Shown piece by piece: positions 15,244-23,143 of a DNA stretch of 44,353 bases. Both the position numbers and the translations under genes were made by a program. Numbering within the stretch: the stretch's first letter is position 1; the number at the start of each line of letters is the position of its first letter. Source of the DNA: Phycisphaeraceae bacterium (GTDB taxonomy: Bacteria; Planctomycetota; Phycisphaerae; Phycisphaerales; Phycisphaeraceae); NCBI GenBank assembly GCA_020848195.1, contig JADLAP010000242.1, forward strand, positions 1 through 44,353, read 5' to 3'. A model generated the notes under the pieces. It was not told where the DNA came from. It saw only the letters and a list, made by a program, of their open reading frames with translations, and did not search any database.

Positions 15244-16578
15244 TTACCATTCCACGCGGCAGAAGATGCCCCACGCCTTGCCGAAGTTGCTGTCCAGCGC
15301 CACGAGAAGCTGGTTGTCGCCCTTTCGGAAATCGGTGTGGAAAGCCAGACTGTCGGCGATGGCGGGGTTGTGGCCGGGGCCGTGGAACACCTCTTTGTCG
15401 TTGAGCCAGATGCGAACCGGGCCGTCGTAGCCGAAGAACAAGGTGCCCATGCGATCCGCTTCCGAGCGGATGGTCGTCGCCAGATACACCACGCCCGGCT
15501 GCTCGCGGATCATCGACCGGACATCAATGAAATCCGCGTAGACCGGGTTGTCCTTGTTGGGAATCCACGGCTGCGCCTGACGGCCGGCGAAATGCTTCGG
15601 CGAAGCCTCGGTCAATTTCAGGCTTTCCACGAGGTTGGTCACCTGCCATTGCGTGATGTAGCGCGAACCTCCCACTTCATTTCGACCTTCGATCCGCACG
15701 ACAAAGGGCTGGGTCCACGCCATCTTTTCGCCGTCGCCCCAGCACTGGAAGCGGACGTACTTCGCGTCGCGCGGCACTTCCACTTCCATCACGCGGTCAT
15801 CGACCTGCGCGTGACGCCGGCCGATGTCGCGGATGGCGGCGATACGCCTGGCGTTTTCCGTTTCGATCCGCACTTTCATGCCGTCAACCGTGATGGAGGT
15901 GATGGTCACGCCGGTGGAGGCGTAGAACCGGCCCTGTTTGAGAGCTTCAACCACGCCTGCGACGCTGCGGTCCTTCACGTAGGCCGTGTTCCAGCCCAAC
16001 TCCACGTGGGCCGGGGCGTGGCTGTCGTCATTGGCGAAACCCCAGACCCGTCGGCCGCCGGCCAGCAGCATGTCCCATTTGTTGGTCGCGTAGGGATTGC
16101 CGTCGAGGATGGTGATGACGCCGTTGTAGATTTCCATGCCGATATAGCCCGCCCACAGACGCAACTCGGAAATGGAGCAATGGTCGAACTTTTCCTGCCA
16201 GTCCGGGTGATTGACGATGGCGAAGCCCCGGCCGGATTGCGCGGCGACGGCATTGATTTCGTTGATGACGTGGCTGCGCGACGGCGCGGGGTCGATCAGG
16301 CAGTCGGCGTCAACGTGGAGCAGGTGCGGGCCGTTGGCGCTGATCTCGTTGCCGGGGATCATCACCATGCCGTGCGTGTTCCACGTGGCGTATTTGGCGG
16401 CATCGGTGAGGATGTCGTGGTCGGAGATCATCAGGAAGCCGTAGCCTCGCCGGGCGTAATCGTCGATGACCTGCTGGGGGACGCAGCGTCCGTCGCTTTG
16501 CGTGGTGTGGGTGTGCAGGTTGCCGCGCATCCAGGCGCCGCCGGTCAGGTCACGATAGGGATGGTCGAGGGTGGGCAT
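15244..16578 (-). CDS. PHP-domain metal-dependent phosphoesterase-like protein
   Basis: 444 residues. The N-terminal two-thirds is a PHP domain: GNLHTHTTQSDG (HxH), MISDHDILT, IPGNEIS, IVNHPD and FANDDSH supply the expected His/Asp/Glu metal ligands. PHP domains hydrolyse phosphate esters or nucleic-acid ends. The last about 200 residues form beta-rich modules (VEVPRDAKYVRFQCWGDG; then GVVYLATTIRSEADRMGTLF and VRIWLNDKEVFHGPG), the latter like carbohydrate-binding or jelly-roll add-ons of glycoside hydrolases. The combination suggests action on a glycan-linked substrate, but this is a guess. ATG 16578 was chosen because the PHP fold begins about 17 residues later. Divergent from the Rieske gene. 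Confidence 0.85.
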   Translation of the reverse strand: MPTLDHPYRDLTGGAWMRGNLHTHTTQSDGRCVPQQVIDDYARRGYGFLMISDHDILTDAAKYATWNTHGMVMIPGNEISANGPHLLHVDADCLIDPAPSRSHVINEINAVAAQSGRGFAIVNHPDWQEKFDHCSISELRLWAGYIGMEIYNGVITILDGNPYATNKWDMLLAGGRRVWGFANDDSHAPAHVELGWNTAYVKDRSVAGVVEALKQGRFYASTGVTITSITVDGMKVRIETENARRIAAIRDIGRRHAQVDDRVMEVEVPRDAKYVRFQCWGDGEKMAWTQPFVVRIEGRNEVGGSRYITQWQVTNLVESLKLTEASPKHFAGRQAQPWIPNKDNPVYADFIDVRSMIREQPGVVYLATTIRSEADRMGTLFFGYDGPVRIWLNDKEVFHGPGHNPAIADSLAFHTDFRKGDNQLLVALDSNFGKAWGIFCRVEW

Positions 16579-16610
16579 GGTTGTGTCTCTATTGATGAGA
16601 ATGGCGTGAG

Positions 16611-16622
16611 TGTATCGATACA
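16611..16622. promoter_or_regulatory. Perfect 12-bp palindrome in a divergent gap
   Basis: TGTATCGATACA lies in the 117-bp space between the PHP gene (minus) and the Rieske gene (plus), 33 bases from the PHP start. A perfect palindrome at this position is a plausible dimeric repressor site. No regulator is assigned. Confidence 0.4.
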
Positions 16623-16695
16623 GACAAGGGGTGCAAACTTTTGTCCAGGCATCGGGCCGATCCGCGTTGGTCGCGGGAAGCCTAAGATCGTAAGC

Positions 16696-17037
16696 ATGGG
16701 CGAGCGAGTTACAACTGCGGCGAGCGACGAGTGGACAGTCCTGTGCCGGATCGAGGACGTGCCTCCGGAGGGTTCGGGTGGCAGGTACGTGGTGGTGGGC
16801 CGGCGTGCGGTGGCGGTGTACCGGGTGGGGGATGGGGTGCGGGTGCTGGATGACGTCTGTCCGCACGCGGGGGGCAGTCTCTCGGCCGGGCCGGTGGCGG
16901 AGGGCTGCGCGGTCTGTCCGTGGCACGGTTGGGCGTTCGGACTGGAGGATGGCCGCTGTCCGGACAATCCGGCGATCGCGGTGCGGACGCATCGGTGGCG
17001 GATCGTGGCGGGAATTGTTCAAGTCTGCTTGGCGTAG
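16696..17037 (+). CDS. Rieske [2Fe-2S] protein, NirD-like
   Basis: 113 residues with the two Rieske cluster motifs CPHAGG (CxH) and CPWHGW (CxxH), spaced as in small soluble Rieske ferredoxins and the NirD subunit of nitrite reductase. It lacks a signal peptide or membrane anchor, so it is a cytoplasmic electron carrier or a small partner of an oxygenase or reductase. No partner enzyme is adjacent. ATG 16696 has only a weak ribosome site; the upstream frame is the antisense of the PHP gene and is not coding. Confidence 0.88.
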   Translation: MGERVTTAASDEWTVLCRIEDVPPEGSGGRYVVVGRRAVAVYRVGDGVRVLDDVCPHAGGSLSAGPVAEGCAVCPWHGWAFGLEDGRCPDNPAIAVRTHRWRIVAGIVQVCLA

Positions 17038-17137
17038 CGTTGCCGTTGGGCTAAGCTAGGCCGGTTGGGCCGGTCCGTGCCGATGGACGCATGACGTCGA
17101 TGGCCGCCTGAGGCAGATCCTGCGAGAGAGGAGTCGC

Positions 17138-17608
17138 GTGTCGATGGATTTCATTACGTCCGACGAGAAGTTGAAGCTGGAGCAGCGGCTGAAGGATTTG
17201 ATCGACCAGAGGCCGGTGCTTTCATTGCGTATCGCCGAGGCCCGCGCGCTGGGCGATCTGAAGGAAAATGCCGACTACCATGCGGCCCGCGAAGATCAGG
17301 GTCTGATGGAAGCGGAAATCCGTCGGCTGGAGGAACGCCTTCGCACCGCGCAGGTGGCGGACAACCAGAACATCCCCGAGGACATGGTGTTCATCGGCGC
17401 CCGGGTGAAGCTGCGTGAAGTCGAAAGCGGCAGCGAAGACCTGTACAAGCTCGTGGGCGAAGTCTCTGGCAACTTCGACAGCGATGAAATCGAAGTCTCC
17501 GTCTCCAGCCCGATGGGCGAATCGCTGATGAAGGCGCGGGTGGGCGAGACCGTCCGCGTGGACCTGCCCCGGGGCACGAAACGCTTCGAGATTCTCGAAA
17601 TCCTCTAG
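17138..17608 (+). CDS. greA: Transcription elongation factor GreA
   Basis: Rescues backtracked RNA polymerase by stimulating cleavage of the nascent RNA. 156 residues: N-terminal coiled coil with the acidic tip ARALGDLKENADYHAAREDQ (the D/E pair needed for cleavage) and a C-terminal FKBP-like domain ending SSPMGESLMKARVGETV. Length is typical. GTG 17138 is preceded by GAGAGGAG at a close spacing; the ATG two codons later (17144) is an equally possible start. Single gene. Confidence 0.95.
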   Translation: MSMDFITSDEKLKLEQRLKDLIDQRPVLSLRIAEARALGDLKENADYHAAREDQGLMEAEIRRLEERLRTAQVADNQNIPEDMVFIGARVKLREVESGSEDLYKLVGEVSGNFDSDEIEVSVSSPMGESLMKARVGETVRVDLPRGTKRFEILEIL

Positions 17609-17687
17609 GCTCGACCGGCCAATCAGACGATGAAAAGACTAGGCCATGCCGCGCCCGCGCTGTCGTGCGCCGGCGGGGCGGTGGCTA

Positions 17688-17846
17688 TTAGCCGCGGATG
17701 AACTCAGATAAGAACAGAAGAAATTGTTCATTAAATTCAGTGCAGTCTTGTTGTTAATGGCACATTGGGATGGGTGGGAAGGTTGAGGACGTCTTGGACT
17801 GAATCTTGGATTTGATCTGCGTTTATCTGTGTTCATCTGCGGCTAA
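17688..17846. repeat. Inverted repeat of the CCGCGGATGAACTCAGAT family
   Basis: Outer arms at 17688-17715 (TTAGCCGCGGATGAACTCAG) and 17814-17846 (reading TCTGTGTTCATCTGCGGCTA). They correspond to the arms at 10204/10318. The interior (17716-17813) is AT-richer and carries no clear hairpin, unlike the other composite elements. It fills most of the 308-bp gap between greA and the next gene. TAGGAT at 17863-17868 may be the next gene's -10. Confidence 0.75.
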
Positions 17847-17916
17847 ATGGCTTTCGCAGCGCTAGGATGACAATGGCCCGACCCGTTACGGGCAGGTCCG
17901 ATAAAGGAGCGAAAAC

Positions 17917-19857
17917 ATGACGCGGCTCCGTCTTTTCGTGGTCGTCACCCTCTCGCTGGGGCTGTCCGCGCCCCTGGCGATGGGCCAGTACCAGATCGAC
18001 AACAACCTTCAGGTCGGCGGGAACCAGGTCAACCCCGGCCAGGCCTACCAGGGCACGCAGCTTCAGCCCGGGCAACTGGGCAACAACATCGTCACCGGAA
18101 CCGTCACCGGCGGCGCGGAGTTCCGCGGCAACGTCGGCTATTCCGCGCCCGGCGAGTTCCATGGCAGCACCGGGAGCGATTCGCTCTACCGCTTCCGCGC
18201 CCAGTCCGCAGGCTCCGCCTACTCCGGCTCCGCGCCCACCGGCATCTACTACAAAGACAGCCACGCCACCGACCTCGGCTCCGTTCGCACCATGAATCCC
18301 TCCCTCGGCATCACCCAGCTCAACAACAACACGCTGAGCAACGGCATTCCCGCCGACCCGTATCACACCTTCATCGACCCCGGCCAACTGATGCCCAACA
18401 AGGTCGATCTGGGACAGAGGCCCTCCGCCTTGGGGCTGGTCCGCGAACCCAACGGCCGGCTGCTGGAACTCAACGCCTCGCCGCTGATGGGGCTTCGCGC
18501 CACGCCGCTGGGCAGCCCGTCCAATGCCGCCATCGACGCCGCCACACGATCCATGCCTTCGCTGCTCAATCCCACCGGCTCGGACGCCGGCGATCTGTCC
18601 ACCCCCGGCCTGGGATCCTCCTCCCAGTTGCCCGCCGGTCAGGCCTATCCCCTGGCTGCCGCGCCTTACGGGCAGGTCATGGCCACCCGCATCGAACCGC
18701 AGAATCAGCTTCAGCCACGCTCCATCCTCGCGCCCGCCCAGACCCTCGATCAGCGGGCTGCCCAGATCGACGCCCAGGTCCTCGGCATCGTGCCCTCCAT
18801 GCAGGCCCGGCCCGATCAGGATGTGTTCATGGACATCCAGCGCCAACGCGAAAATCAGCAGCGCGTCGCCGCGGGATTGCCCCCGCTCGAATCGCCCGAC
18901 GTCCAGCCGAACAACCAGATGGTCAAACCGCTGGCCCCCGGCATCGCGCCCAAGCCCCAGGACGAGTTTTCGAGTCCTGGAGGTAACATCGGAAGTGCCT
19001 CTGACCATGCCCTCGGCCACACCGGCGCGACGGATGCGACGGAATCCGCCGCCGCTGCCGCGGTCGCCAGGCCGGGCGCGGACCTGCCGGGCCTGAATCC
19101 CGGGGCCGGCCTGCTGGCGACACCGCAGCCGGATGCCGCCGCCGAGGCCGCCAAGTCGCTTGAGGAACTCAAACACGAACAGGACAAGGCCACCGATGCC
19201 CGTCGTGTCGCCCGGGCGCTGCCTCCGCTGGCGACCCCCAAGGCCGGCAACGACGCAACCGAGGACGCGAAAGCCAACACCCTGGCGACCGGGCGTTCCG
19301 GCAAGACCGTCGCACCCGCGGCTCTTCCCGCGCCTGCCGCCGCAGCCGATCCGATGCCCTCGACCGCGGCCCTGCCGGACTATTCCATCATGACCGACCT
19401 GCGGAATGAGCGAACCGCCCGGCTGATCGCCGCCGCGGACTCGGACCTTCAGCAGGGCCGGTATCTCGACGCGGAACGGAAATACCGCAACGCGCTGCTG
19501 TCGGACCCCGAATTGATCCGCGCCCGCACCGGCCTGCTCCACGCCCAGCTTGGCGCGGGCATGATCCGGGCCGCCCTGGTCAACCTGCGGATCATCGCCA
19601 GCCAGCGCCCCGAACTGATCGGTTACCGCCACGAAGCCCGCCTGCTGCCTCCGGCCAACCGCCTGGCTTGGGCCCGCCAGGAAATCCATCAGACGGTCCA
19701 GCAGTTCCACAACACCGAGGCATTGCTTCTTCTGGCATATCTCAATTATCAGACTGGAGATATGGCTGATTGCCGCACCGTCCTCGACCAGGCGGCCCAG
19801 CAGATACCCACCGACCCGATGCTCCCCCTGTTCCGCAAGAGCTGGCTGGGTTCCTAA
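17917..19857 (+). CDS. Large exported protein with C-terminal TPR-like region
   Basis: 646 residues. N-terminal signal peptide MTRLRLFVVVTLSLGLSAPLAMG, cleaved before QYQIDNN. Residues about 25-330 are Gly/Asn/Gln-rich and low in charge. A middle Ala/Pro/Asp-rich section (about 330-480) follows. The last about 150 residues are helical tetratricopeptide-like repeats (AAADSDLQQGRYLDAERKYR; ALLLLAYLNYQTGDMADCRT). It is likely a periplasmic or surface scaffold. No named family. AAAGGAG about 7 bases upstream of ATG 17917 supports the start. A phosphatase gene begins about 95 bases after it. Confidence 0.8.
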   Translation: MTRLRLFVVVTLSLGLSAPLAMGQYQIDNNLQVGGNQVNPGQAYQGTQLQPGQLGNNIVTGTVTGGAEFRGNVGYSAPGEFHGSTGSDSLYRFRAQSAGSAYSGSAPTGIYYKDSHATDLGSVRTMNPSLGITQLNNNTLSNGIPADPYHTFIDPGQLMPNKVDLGQRPSALGLVREPNGRLLELNASPLMGLRATPLGSPSNAAIDAATRSMPSLLNPTGSDAGDLSTPGLGSSSQLPAGQAYPLAAAPYGQVMATRIEPQNQLQPRSILAPAQTLDQRAAQIDAQVLGIVPSMQARPDQDVFMDIQRQRENQQRVAAGLPPLESPDVQPNNQMVKPLAPGIAPKPQDEFSSPGGNIGSASDHALGHTGATDATESAAAAAVARPGADLPGLNPGAGLLATPQPDAAAEAAKSLEELKHEQDKATDARRVARALPPLATPKAGNDATEDAKANTLATGRSGKTVAPAALPAPAAAADPMPSTAALPDYSIMTDLRNERTARLIAAADSDLQQGRYLDAERKYRNALLSDPELIRARTGLLHAQLGAGMIRAALVNLRIIASQRPELIGYRHEARLLPPANRLAWARQEIHQTVQQFHNTEALLLLAYLNYQTGDMADCRTVLDQAAQQIPTDPMLPLFRKSWLGS

Positions 19858-19952
19858 GCGTTCCGCTTTCCAGTAGAATGCGCGATTTCACCCTGCGGCC
19901 TGTCGTCGCGGGAAAGCAGGCCCGCACCCGGCGATACCGGAACCCTCAGGCC

Positions 19953-21377
19953 ATGACCGATTCTCCGACATCCCCCGGAAGCAACCCCGGAAGCGACCCC
20001 GGAAACGACCCCGGAAACACCCTCGCCACGACGGCGGGTGTCATCGCTGCGCCCGCGGCCGCGCTGGCCAGCCTCGCCAGCGAACGACAGGCCCTGCGCC
20101 AGCGGGTCGCCGAAGCCAGCGTCCTCTACAAGCTCACCGAACTCGTCGCCGCCCACAGCGATGTCCAGCACCTGCTGAACATGGCTGCCCGATCCGCCAC
20201 CAAGGTCATGGGCGCCAAGGCCGCCAGCATCCGGCTGCTCAGCGAAGACGGCCGGGTCCTCATCCCCAAAGCCGTCTACAACCTCTCCGACGAGTATCTC
20301 AACAAAGGCCCGATCCTCATCGAGCAGAGCGAACTGGCCCAGCGCGCCCTGTCCGGCGAAGTGGTCTATGTCGCCGACATGGCTACCGATGATCGCATCC
20401 TCTACCCCGGCGACGTCAAGCGCGACGGCCTGGTCTCCATGCTCAGCGCCGCGATGAAGTACCAGGGCCGGGCCGTCGGAACCATCCGCGTCTACACCGG
20501 CGAAATCCGGCAGTTCACCGAATCGGAAATCGAACTGCTCCTGGCGGTGGCGCACCTGATGGCGGCCGCGATCGACCACGAACGTTCCGACGAACAGGTC
20601 CGCGAAAACCAGTTGGTCCAGCGCCAGCTCAAAATGGCCGCCGCCGTCCAGCGACGCATGATGCCCAAGGGCGAAGCCGTCCTGCCTCCGTTCGAGATCG
20701 CCGCGCGCTACGAAGCGAGCCTCGAACTCGGCGGCGACTTCTACGACCTGATCCCGCTGGAGGAACACCTCGGCATCGCCGTCTGCGACGTCGTCGGCAA
20801 GGGTGTCGCCGCCAGCCTGCTCATGTCCGCCGTCCGCGCGTCGCTCCGCGCTTTCGCCCAGGACATCTACGATATCGACGAGATCATGAGACGCGTCAAC
20901 CGCGCCATGGTCCGCGACACCCTCGACAACGAATTCGCCACGTTGTTCTACTGCGTGCTCGATCCGCACAACCGCCGCGTCACCTACTGCAACGCCGGCC
21001 ACGAACCGCCCCTGCTCTGCCGCAACGGCCAGGTCACGCGACTCGATTCCAACGGCCTGATCATCGGCGTCGATCCCGAGGCTGAGTACGAAAAATCCAT
21101 CCTCGACCTCCAGCCCGGCGACTACCTGCTGCTCTACACCGACGGCGTCAGCGAAGCCGTCAGCTACACCGGCGCGCGGTTCGGACGCGAACGCGTCACG
21201 GAAGCCCTCAAGGAAGTCGCCGCCGCAGGCATGAACGCCCAGACCGCCATCAAACATCTGATGTGGCAGGTCAAACGCTTCACCGGCCTGCGCTCCGCCA
21301 CCGACGACACCACCGTCGTCGTCGTCCGCGTGATGGAGCCGACGCCGAAGCGAACCCGCAAATCCCCGGCAAAATGA
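19953..21377 (+). CDS. GAF-domain PP2C (SpoIIE-type) phosphatase
   Basis: 474 residues from ATG 19953. The N-terminal Pro-Gly repeat (SPGSNPGSDPGNDPGNTLA) precedes a coiled segment, a GAF sensor domain (about 55-215: VMGAKAASIRLLSEDGRVLI ... IRVYTGEIRQFTESE) and a PP2C/SpoIIE catalytic domain (about 240-465) with metal ligands in LELGGDFYD, VCDVVGKGVAASL, TYCNAGHEPPLL and LLYTDGVSEA. Such phosphatases dephosphorylate anti-sigma-factor antagonists in partner-switching control. No anti-sigma kinase or STAS partner lies nearby. An upstream in-frame ATG (19878) overlaps the likely -10 box TAGAAT (19874-19879), so the later start is preferred. Cytoplasmic. Confidence 0.9.
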   Translation: MTDSPTSPGSNPGSDPGNDPGNTLATTAGVIAAPAAALASLASERQALRQRVAEASVLYKLTELVAAHSDVQHLLNMAARSATKVMGAKAASIRLLSEDGRVLIPKAVYNLSDEYLNKGPILIEQSELAQRALSGEVVYVADMATDDRILYPGDVKRDGLVSMLSAAMKYQGRAVGTIRVYTGEIRQFTESEIELLLAVAHLMAAAIDHERSDEQVRENQLVQRQLKMAAAVQRRMMPKGEAVLPPFEIAARYEASLELGGDFYDLIPLEEHLGIAVCDVVGKGVAASLLMSAVRASLRAFAQDIYDIDEIMRRVNRAMVRDTLDNEFATLFYCVLDPHNRRVTYCNAGHEPPLLCRNGQVTRLDSNGLIIGVDPEAEYEKSILDLQPGDYLLLYTDGVSEAVSYTGARFGRERVTEALKEVAAAGMNAQTAIKHLMWQVKRFTGLRSATDDTTVVVVRVMEPTPKRTRKSPAK

Positions 21378-21394
21378 TTTTTTCCCGAACCCTC

Positions 21395-21439
21395 GCGGGC
21401 AAAGCCCGCCGATGCGGCGTCCTCGCCGCTTCGGCGGGG
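21395..21439. repeat. AAGA-type hairpin between convergent genes (AGGA loop variant)
   Basis: Outer stem CCCGCCG / CGGCGGG (21405-21411, 21432-21438) and inner stem GCGGCG / CGCCGC (21414-21419, 21424-21429), with loop TCCT (AGGA on the other strand). A second small hairpin GCGGGC-AAA-GCCCGC (21395-21409) overlaps its left side, so two alternative folds compete. Nearly the same element is at 22404-22447. Confidence 0.75.
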
Positions 21440-21471
21440 CTTGGCTTGTGGCGCGATCGCCTGCATGAATC

Positions 21472-21990
21472 TCACATCGCCTTCACCGCCTCGACGAGCT
21501 GGTCCGTCGCTTTGCCCCAGCCAGCGTGGAAGCCCATGGTTTCGTGCCGCCGGCGGTCGGCGTCGTCGCGGTGGAGCACGATGGCGTTGTACTTCGTGCC
21601 CCGGCCTTGCGGTTCCATCAGGATGATCGCGGTCATGGGCAATTCCGCGCATTCGTGGCCCGGCGTGCTGACGGGGAGCGGGACGGGGCGGAAGCCGGGC
21701 CGCAGGGCGCTGGTCCACACGAGCCGCTGCTGGGGGACGATGTCCAGATAGCAGCCGACTTCGGGGAACTGCTGGCCTTCGGGGGATTGCATGACGGTGC
21801 GGAAGAGGCCGCCGGGCCGAAGGTCCAGTTCGCAGTCCACGGTCTTCCACGGCTCGGGCGTGAACCATTTTTTGATGTGCTGCGGCATCGTCCACGCTTG
21901 CCACACGCGGTCCACGGGGACGTCGATCACGCGTTCAAGCATGAGATCGAGTTGGGGGTCGAAGTTCAGCCAGTACGGGCGGGTCGTCAT
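21472..21990 (-). CDS. SRPBCC (AHSA1/Bet v1-like) domain protein
   Basis: 172 residues. The family pattern is visible: ERVIDVPVDRVWQAWTMPQHIKKWFTP region at the N-terminus, DCELDLRPGGLFRT in the middle, and HETMGFHAGWGKATDQLVEA at the end. These proteins form a hydrophobic ligand pocket. In bacteria they are typically encoded next to a small ArsR regulator, as here: the upstream gene overlaps by 4 bases (ATGA), so the two are translated from one message. Ligand unknown. Cytoplasmic. Confidence 0.88.
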   Translation of the reverse strand: MTTRPYWLNFDPQLDLMLERVIDVPVDRVWQAWTMPQHIKKWFTPEPWKTVDCELDLRPGGLFRTVMQSPEGQQFPEVGCYLDIVPQQRLVWTSALRPGFRPVPLPVSTPGHECAELPMTAIILMEPQGRGTKYNAIVLHRDDADRRRHETMGFHAGWGKATDQLVEAVKAM

Positions 21991-22322
21991 GGTTGCTCCT
22001 TCATGTCCTTGAGGTATTGATCCAGTTGGTTCAGACGTTGTTCCCAGTGCGATCGTTGGGCGGCCAGCCACTGCTCGGCGTGCTGAAGCGGTTGCGGCGA
22101 CAGTTCGTAGGTCCGCACGCGACCTGCTTTGCGGGAACGGATCAGGCCGGACTTTTTCAGCACGGCCAGATGTTCCATCAAGGAAGGCAGGGCCATCTTG
22201 AAAGGTTGCGCCAATTGCCCGGTGCTGGCGGGGCCGCGGCAGAGTTGTTCGAGAATGGACCGTCGTGTCGGGCTGGTCAGGGCGTGGAAGACGAGATTCA
22301 TCGTGGCGAATTGGTTAGGCAT
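21987..22322 (-). CDS. ArsR-family winged-helix repressor
   Basis: 111 residues: FHALTSPTRRSILEQLCRGP (start of the winged helix), STGQLAQPFKMALPSLMEHL (recognition helices) and AVLKKSGLIRSRKAGRVRTYEL (wing), followed by a C-terminal helix. No cysteine pair for metal sensing, so it belongs to the non-metal branch commonly paired with SRPBCC proteins. ATG 22322 lies inside a palindrome and 7 bases after a -10 box, so the message may be leaderless and self-repressed; an internal ATG at codon 8 is an alternative start. Confidence 0.88.
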   Translation of the reverse strand: MPNQFATMNLVFHALTSPTRRSILEQLCRGPASTGQLAQPFKMALPSLMEHLAVLKKSGLIRSRKAGRVRTYELSPQPLQHAEQWLAAQRSHWEQRLNQLDQYLKDMKEQP

Positions 22323-22357
22323 ACACCTAACTGTATGCGGGTGGCAGGACGAGTCAA
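22314..22357 (-). promoter_or_regulatory. ArsR promoter with overlapping operator palindrome
   Basis: On the minus strand: -35 TTGACT (22357-22352), 16-bp spacer, -10 TACAGT (22335-22330), then the start ATG at 22322. The perfect palindrome GTTAGG-CATACA-CCTAAC (22314-22331) covers the end of the -10 box, the probable transcription start and the first codons. Binding there would block transcription, so autorepression by the ArsR protein is a strong inference. Confidence 0.6.
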
Positions 22358-22403
22358 GGCGGTGAATCGCCGGGCAAGCCGCGGACGCCTGCGAAGGAAC
22401 CCA

Positions 22404-22447
22404 TGCGGGCAAAACCCGCCGATGCGGCGTCTTCGCCGCTTCGGCGG
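22404..22447. repeat. AAGA-loop hairpin element
   Basis: Outer stem CCCGCCG / CGGCGGG (22414-22420, 22441-22447), inner stem GCGGCG / CGCCGC (22423-22428, 22433-22438), loop TCTT (AAGA on the minus strand), with a leading GCGGGC partly repeating the outer arm. It is almost identical to the element 1 kb upstream (21395-21439), differing mainly in the loop. It lies in the divergent space between arsR and scpB. Confidence 0.75.
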
Positions 22448-22555
22448 GGGCGAGGGTGGTCCATGGCGGGTACGTCTTACGGAGGCCCTGGGCGGGCCTG
22501 TGGCCGCGTCGCTCAACCGCTGGGAATGCGTGCGCCTTTTCCGGGTTCGCGGCGT

Positions 22556-22561
22556 TACAAT
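22556..22561 (+). promoter_or_regulatory. Likely -10 box of scpB
   Basis: TACAAT ends 7 bases before the scpB ATG (22568), which would place the transcription start at or next to the start codon. No convincing -35 box is seen. Confidence 0.4.
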
Positions 22562-22567
22562 GCCGGG

Positions 22568-23143
22568 ATGAGTGAGTCCGTGGAAACCGAGGCCGCCGTG
22601 GAGGCGGATGTGCAGGAACTGGCCCGTCGGGTCGAAGTCGTGCTGATGGCGATCGACCATCCGCTGCCGTCGGCGAAGATCGCTGATCTGACGCAGCTTC
22701 CGGGGGCCGGGGCCAAGCTGGTCACGGAAGCGGTGGCGAGCCTGAACAAGGTCTACGAGACAAGCGATCGCAGCTTCCGGATCGAGAAGGTCGCGGGGGG
22801 TTGGCAGATTCTGTCGTTGCCGGCCTACGCTCCCGTGCTGGCGGAGTTGCACAAGTCCAAGCAGTCGGGCAAGCTGAGCGTCGCGGCGATGGAGACGCTG
22901 GCGATCATCGCGTACAAGCAGCCGGTGCTGCGGGCGCAGATCGAGGCGATCCGCGGCGTCGCCAGCGGCGAAGTGATCAAGAGCCTGATGGAGCGGCGGC
23001 TGATCAAGATCGTCGGCCGAGCGGAGGAACTCGGTCGTCCGATGCTCTACGGCACCACGCGAAGTTTCCTCGAAGCCTTCGGCCTGTCCGACATCAAGGA
23101 TCTGCCCAAGGTGGAAGAACTCAAGACGATGAGGCCCGCATGA
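22568..23143 (+). CDS. scpB: Segregation and condensation protein B
   Basis: Winged-helix partner of ScpA and SMC in the condensin complex that organises and segregates the chromosome. 191 residues: VEVVLMAIDHPLPSAKIADL at the N-terminus and the diagnostic AMETLAIIAYKQPVLRAQIEAIRG region (in family form ETLAIIAYKQPxTRxEI) followed by LIKIVGRAEELGRPMLYGTT. Length is usual. No scpA is adjacent. The stop overlaps the next gene's start (ATGA). It opens a run with a lipoprotein, DUF58 and transglutaminase genes that lie close together on the same strand. Confidence 0.95.
   Translation: MSESVETEAAVEADVQELARRVEVVLMAIDHPLPSAKIADLTQLPGAGAKLVTEAVASLNKVYETSDRSFRIEKVAGGWQILSLPAYAPVLAELHKSKQSGKLSVAAMETLAIIAYKQPVLRAQIEAIRGVASGEVIKSLMERRLIKIVGRAEELGRPMLYGTTRSFLEAFGLSDIKDLPKVEELKTMRPA

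Noticed and set aside
15337-16695. Plus-strand extension of the Rieske gene frame to 15337
   Set aside because: This part is antisense to the PHP gene. The Rieske protein is complete from ATG 16696.
17833-19710. 625-codon minus-strand frame
   Set aside because: Glycine-rich antisense of the exported TPR protein; the plus strand has a signal peptide and a good ribosome site.
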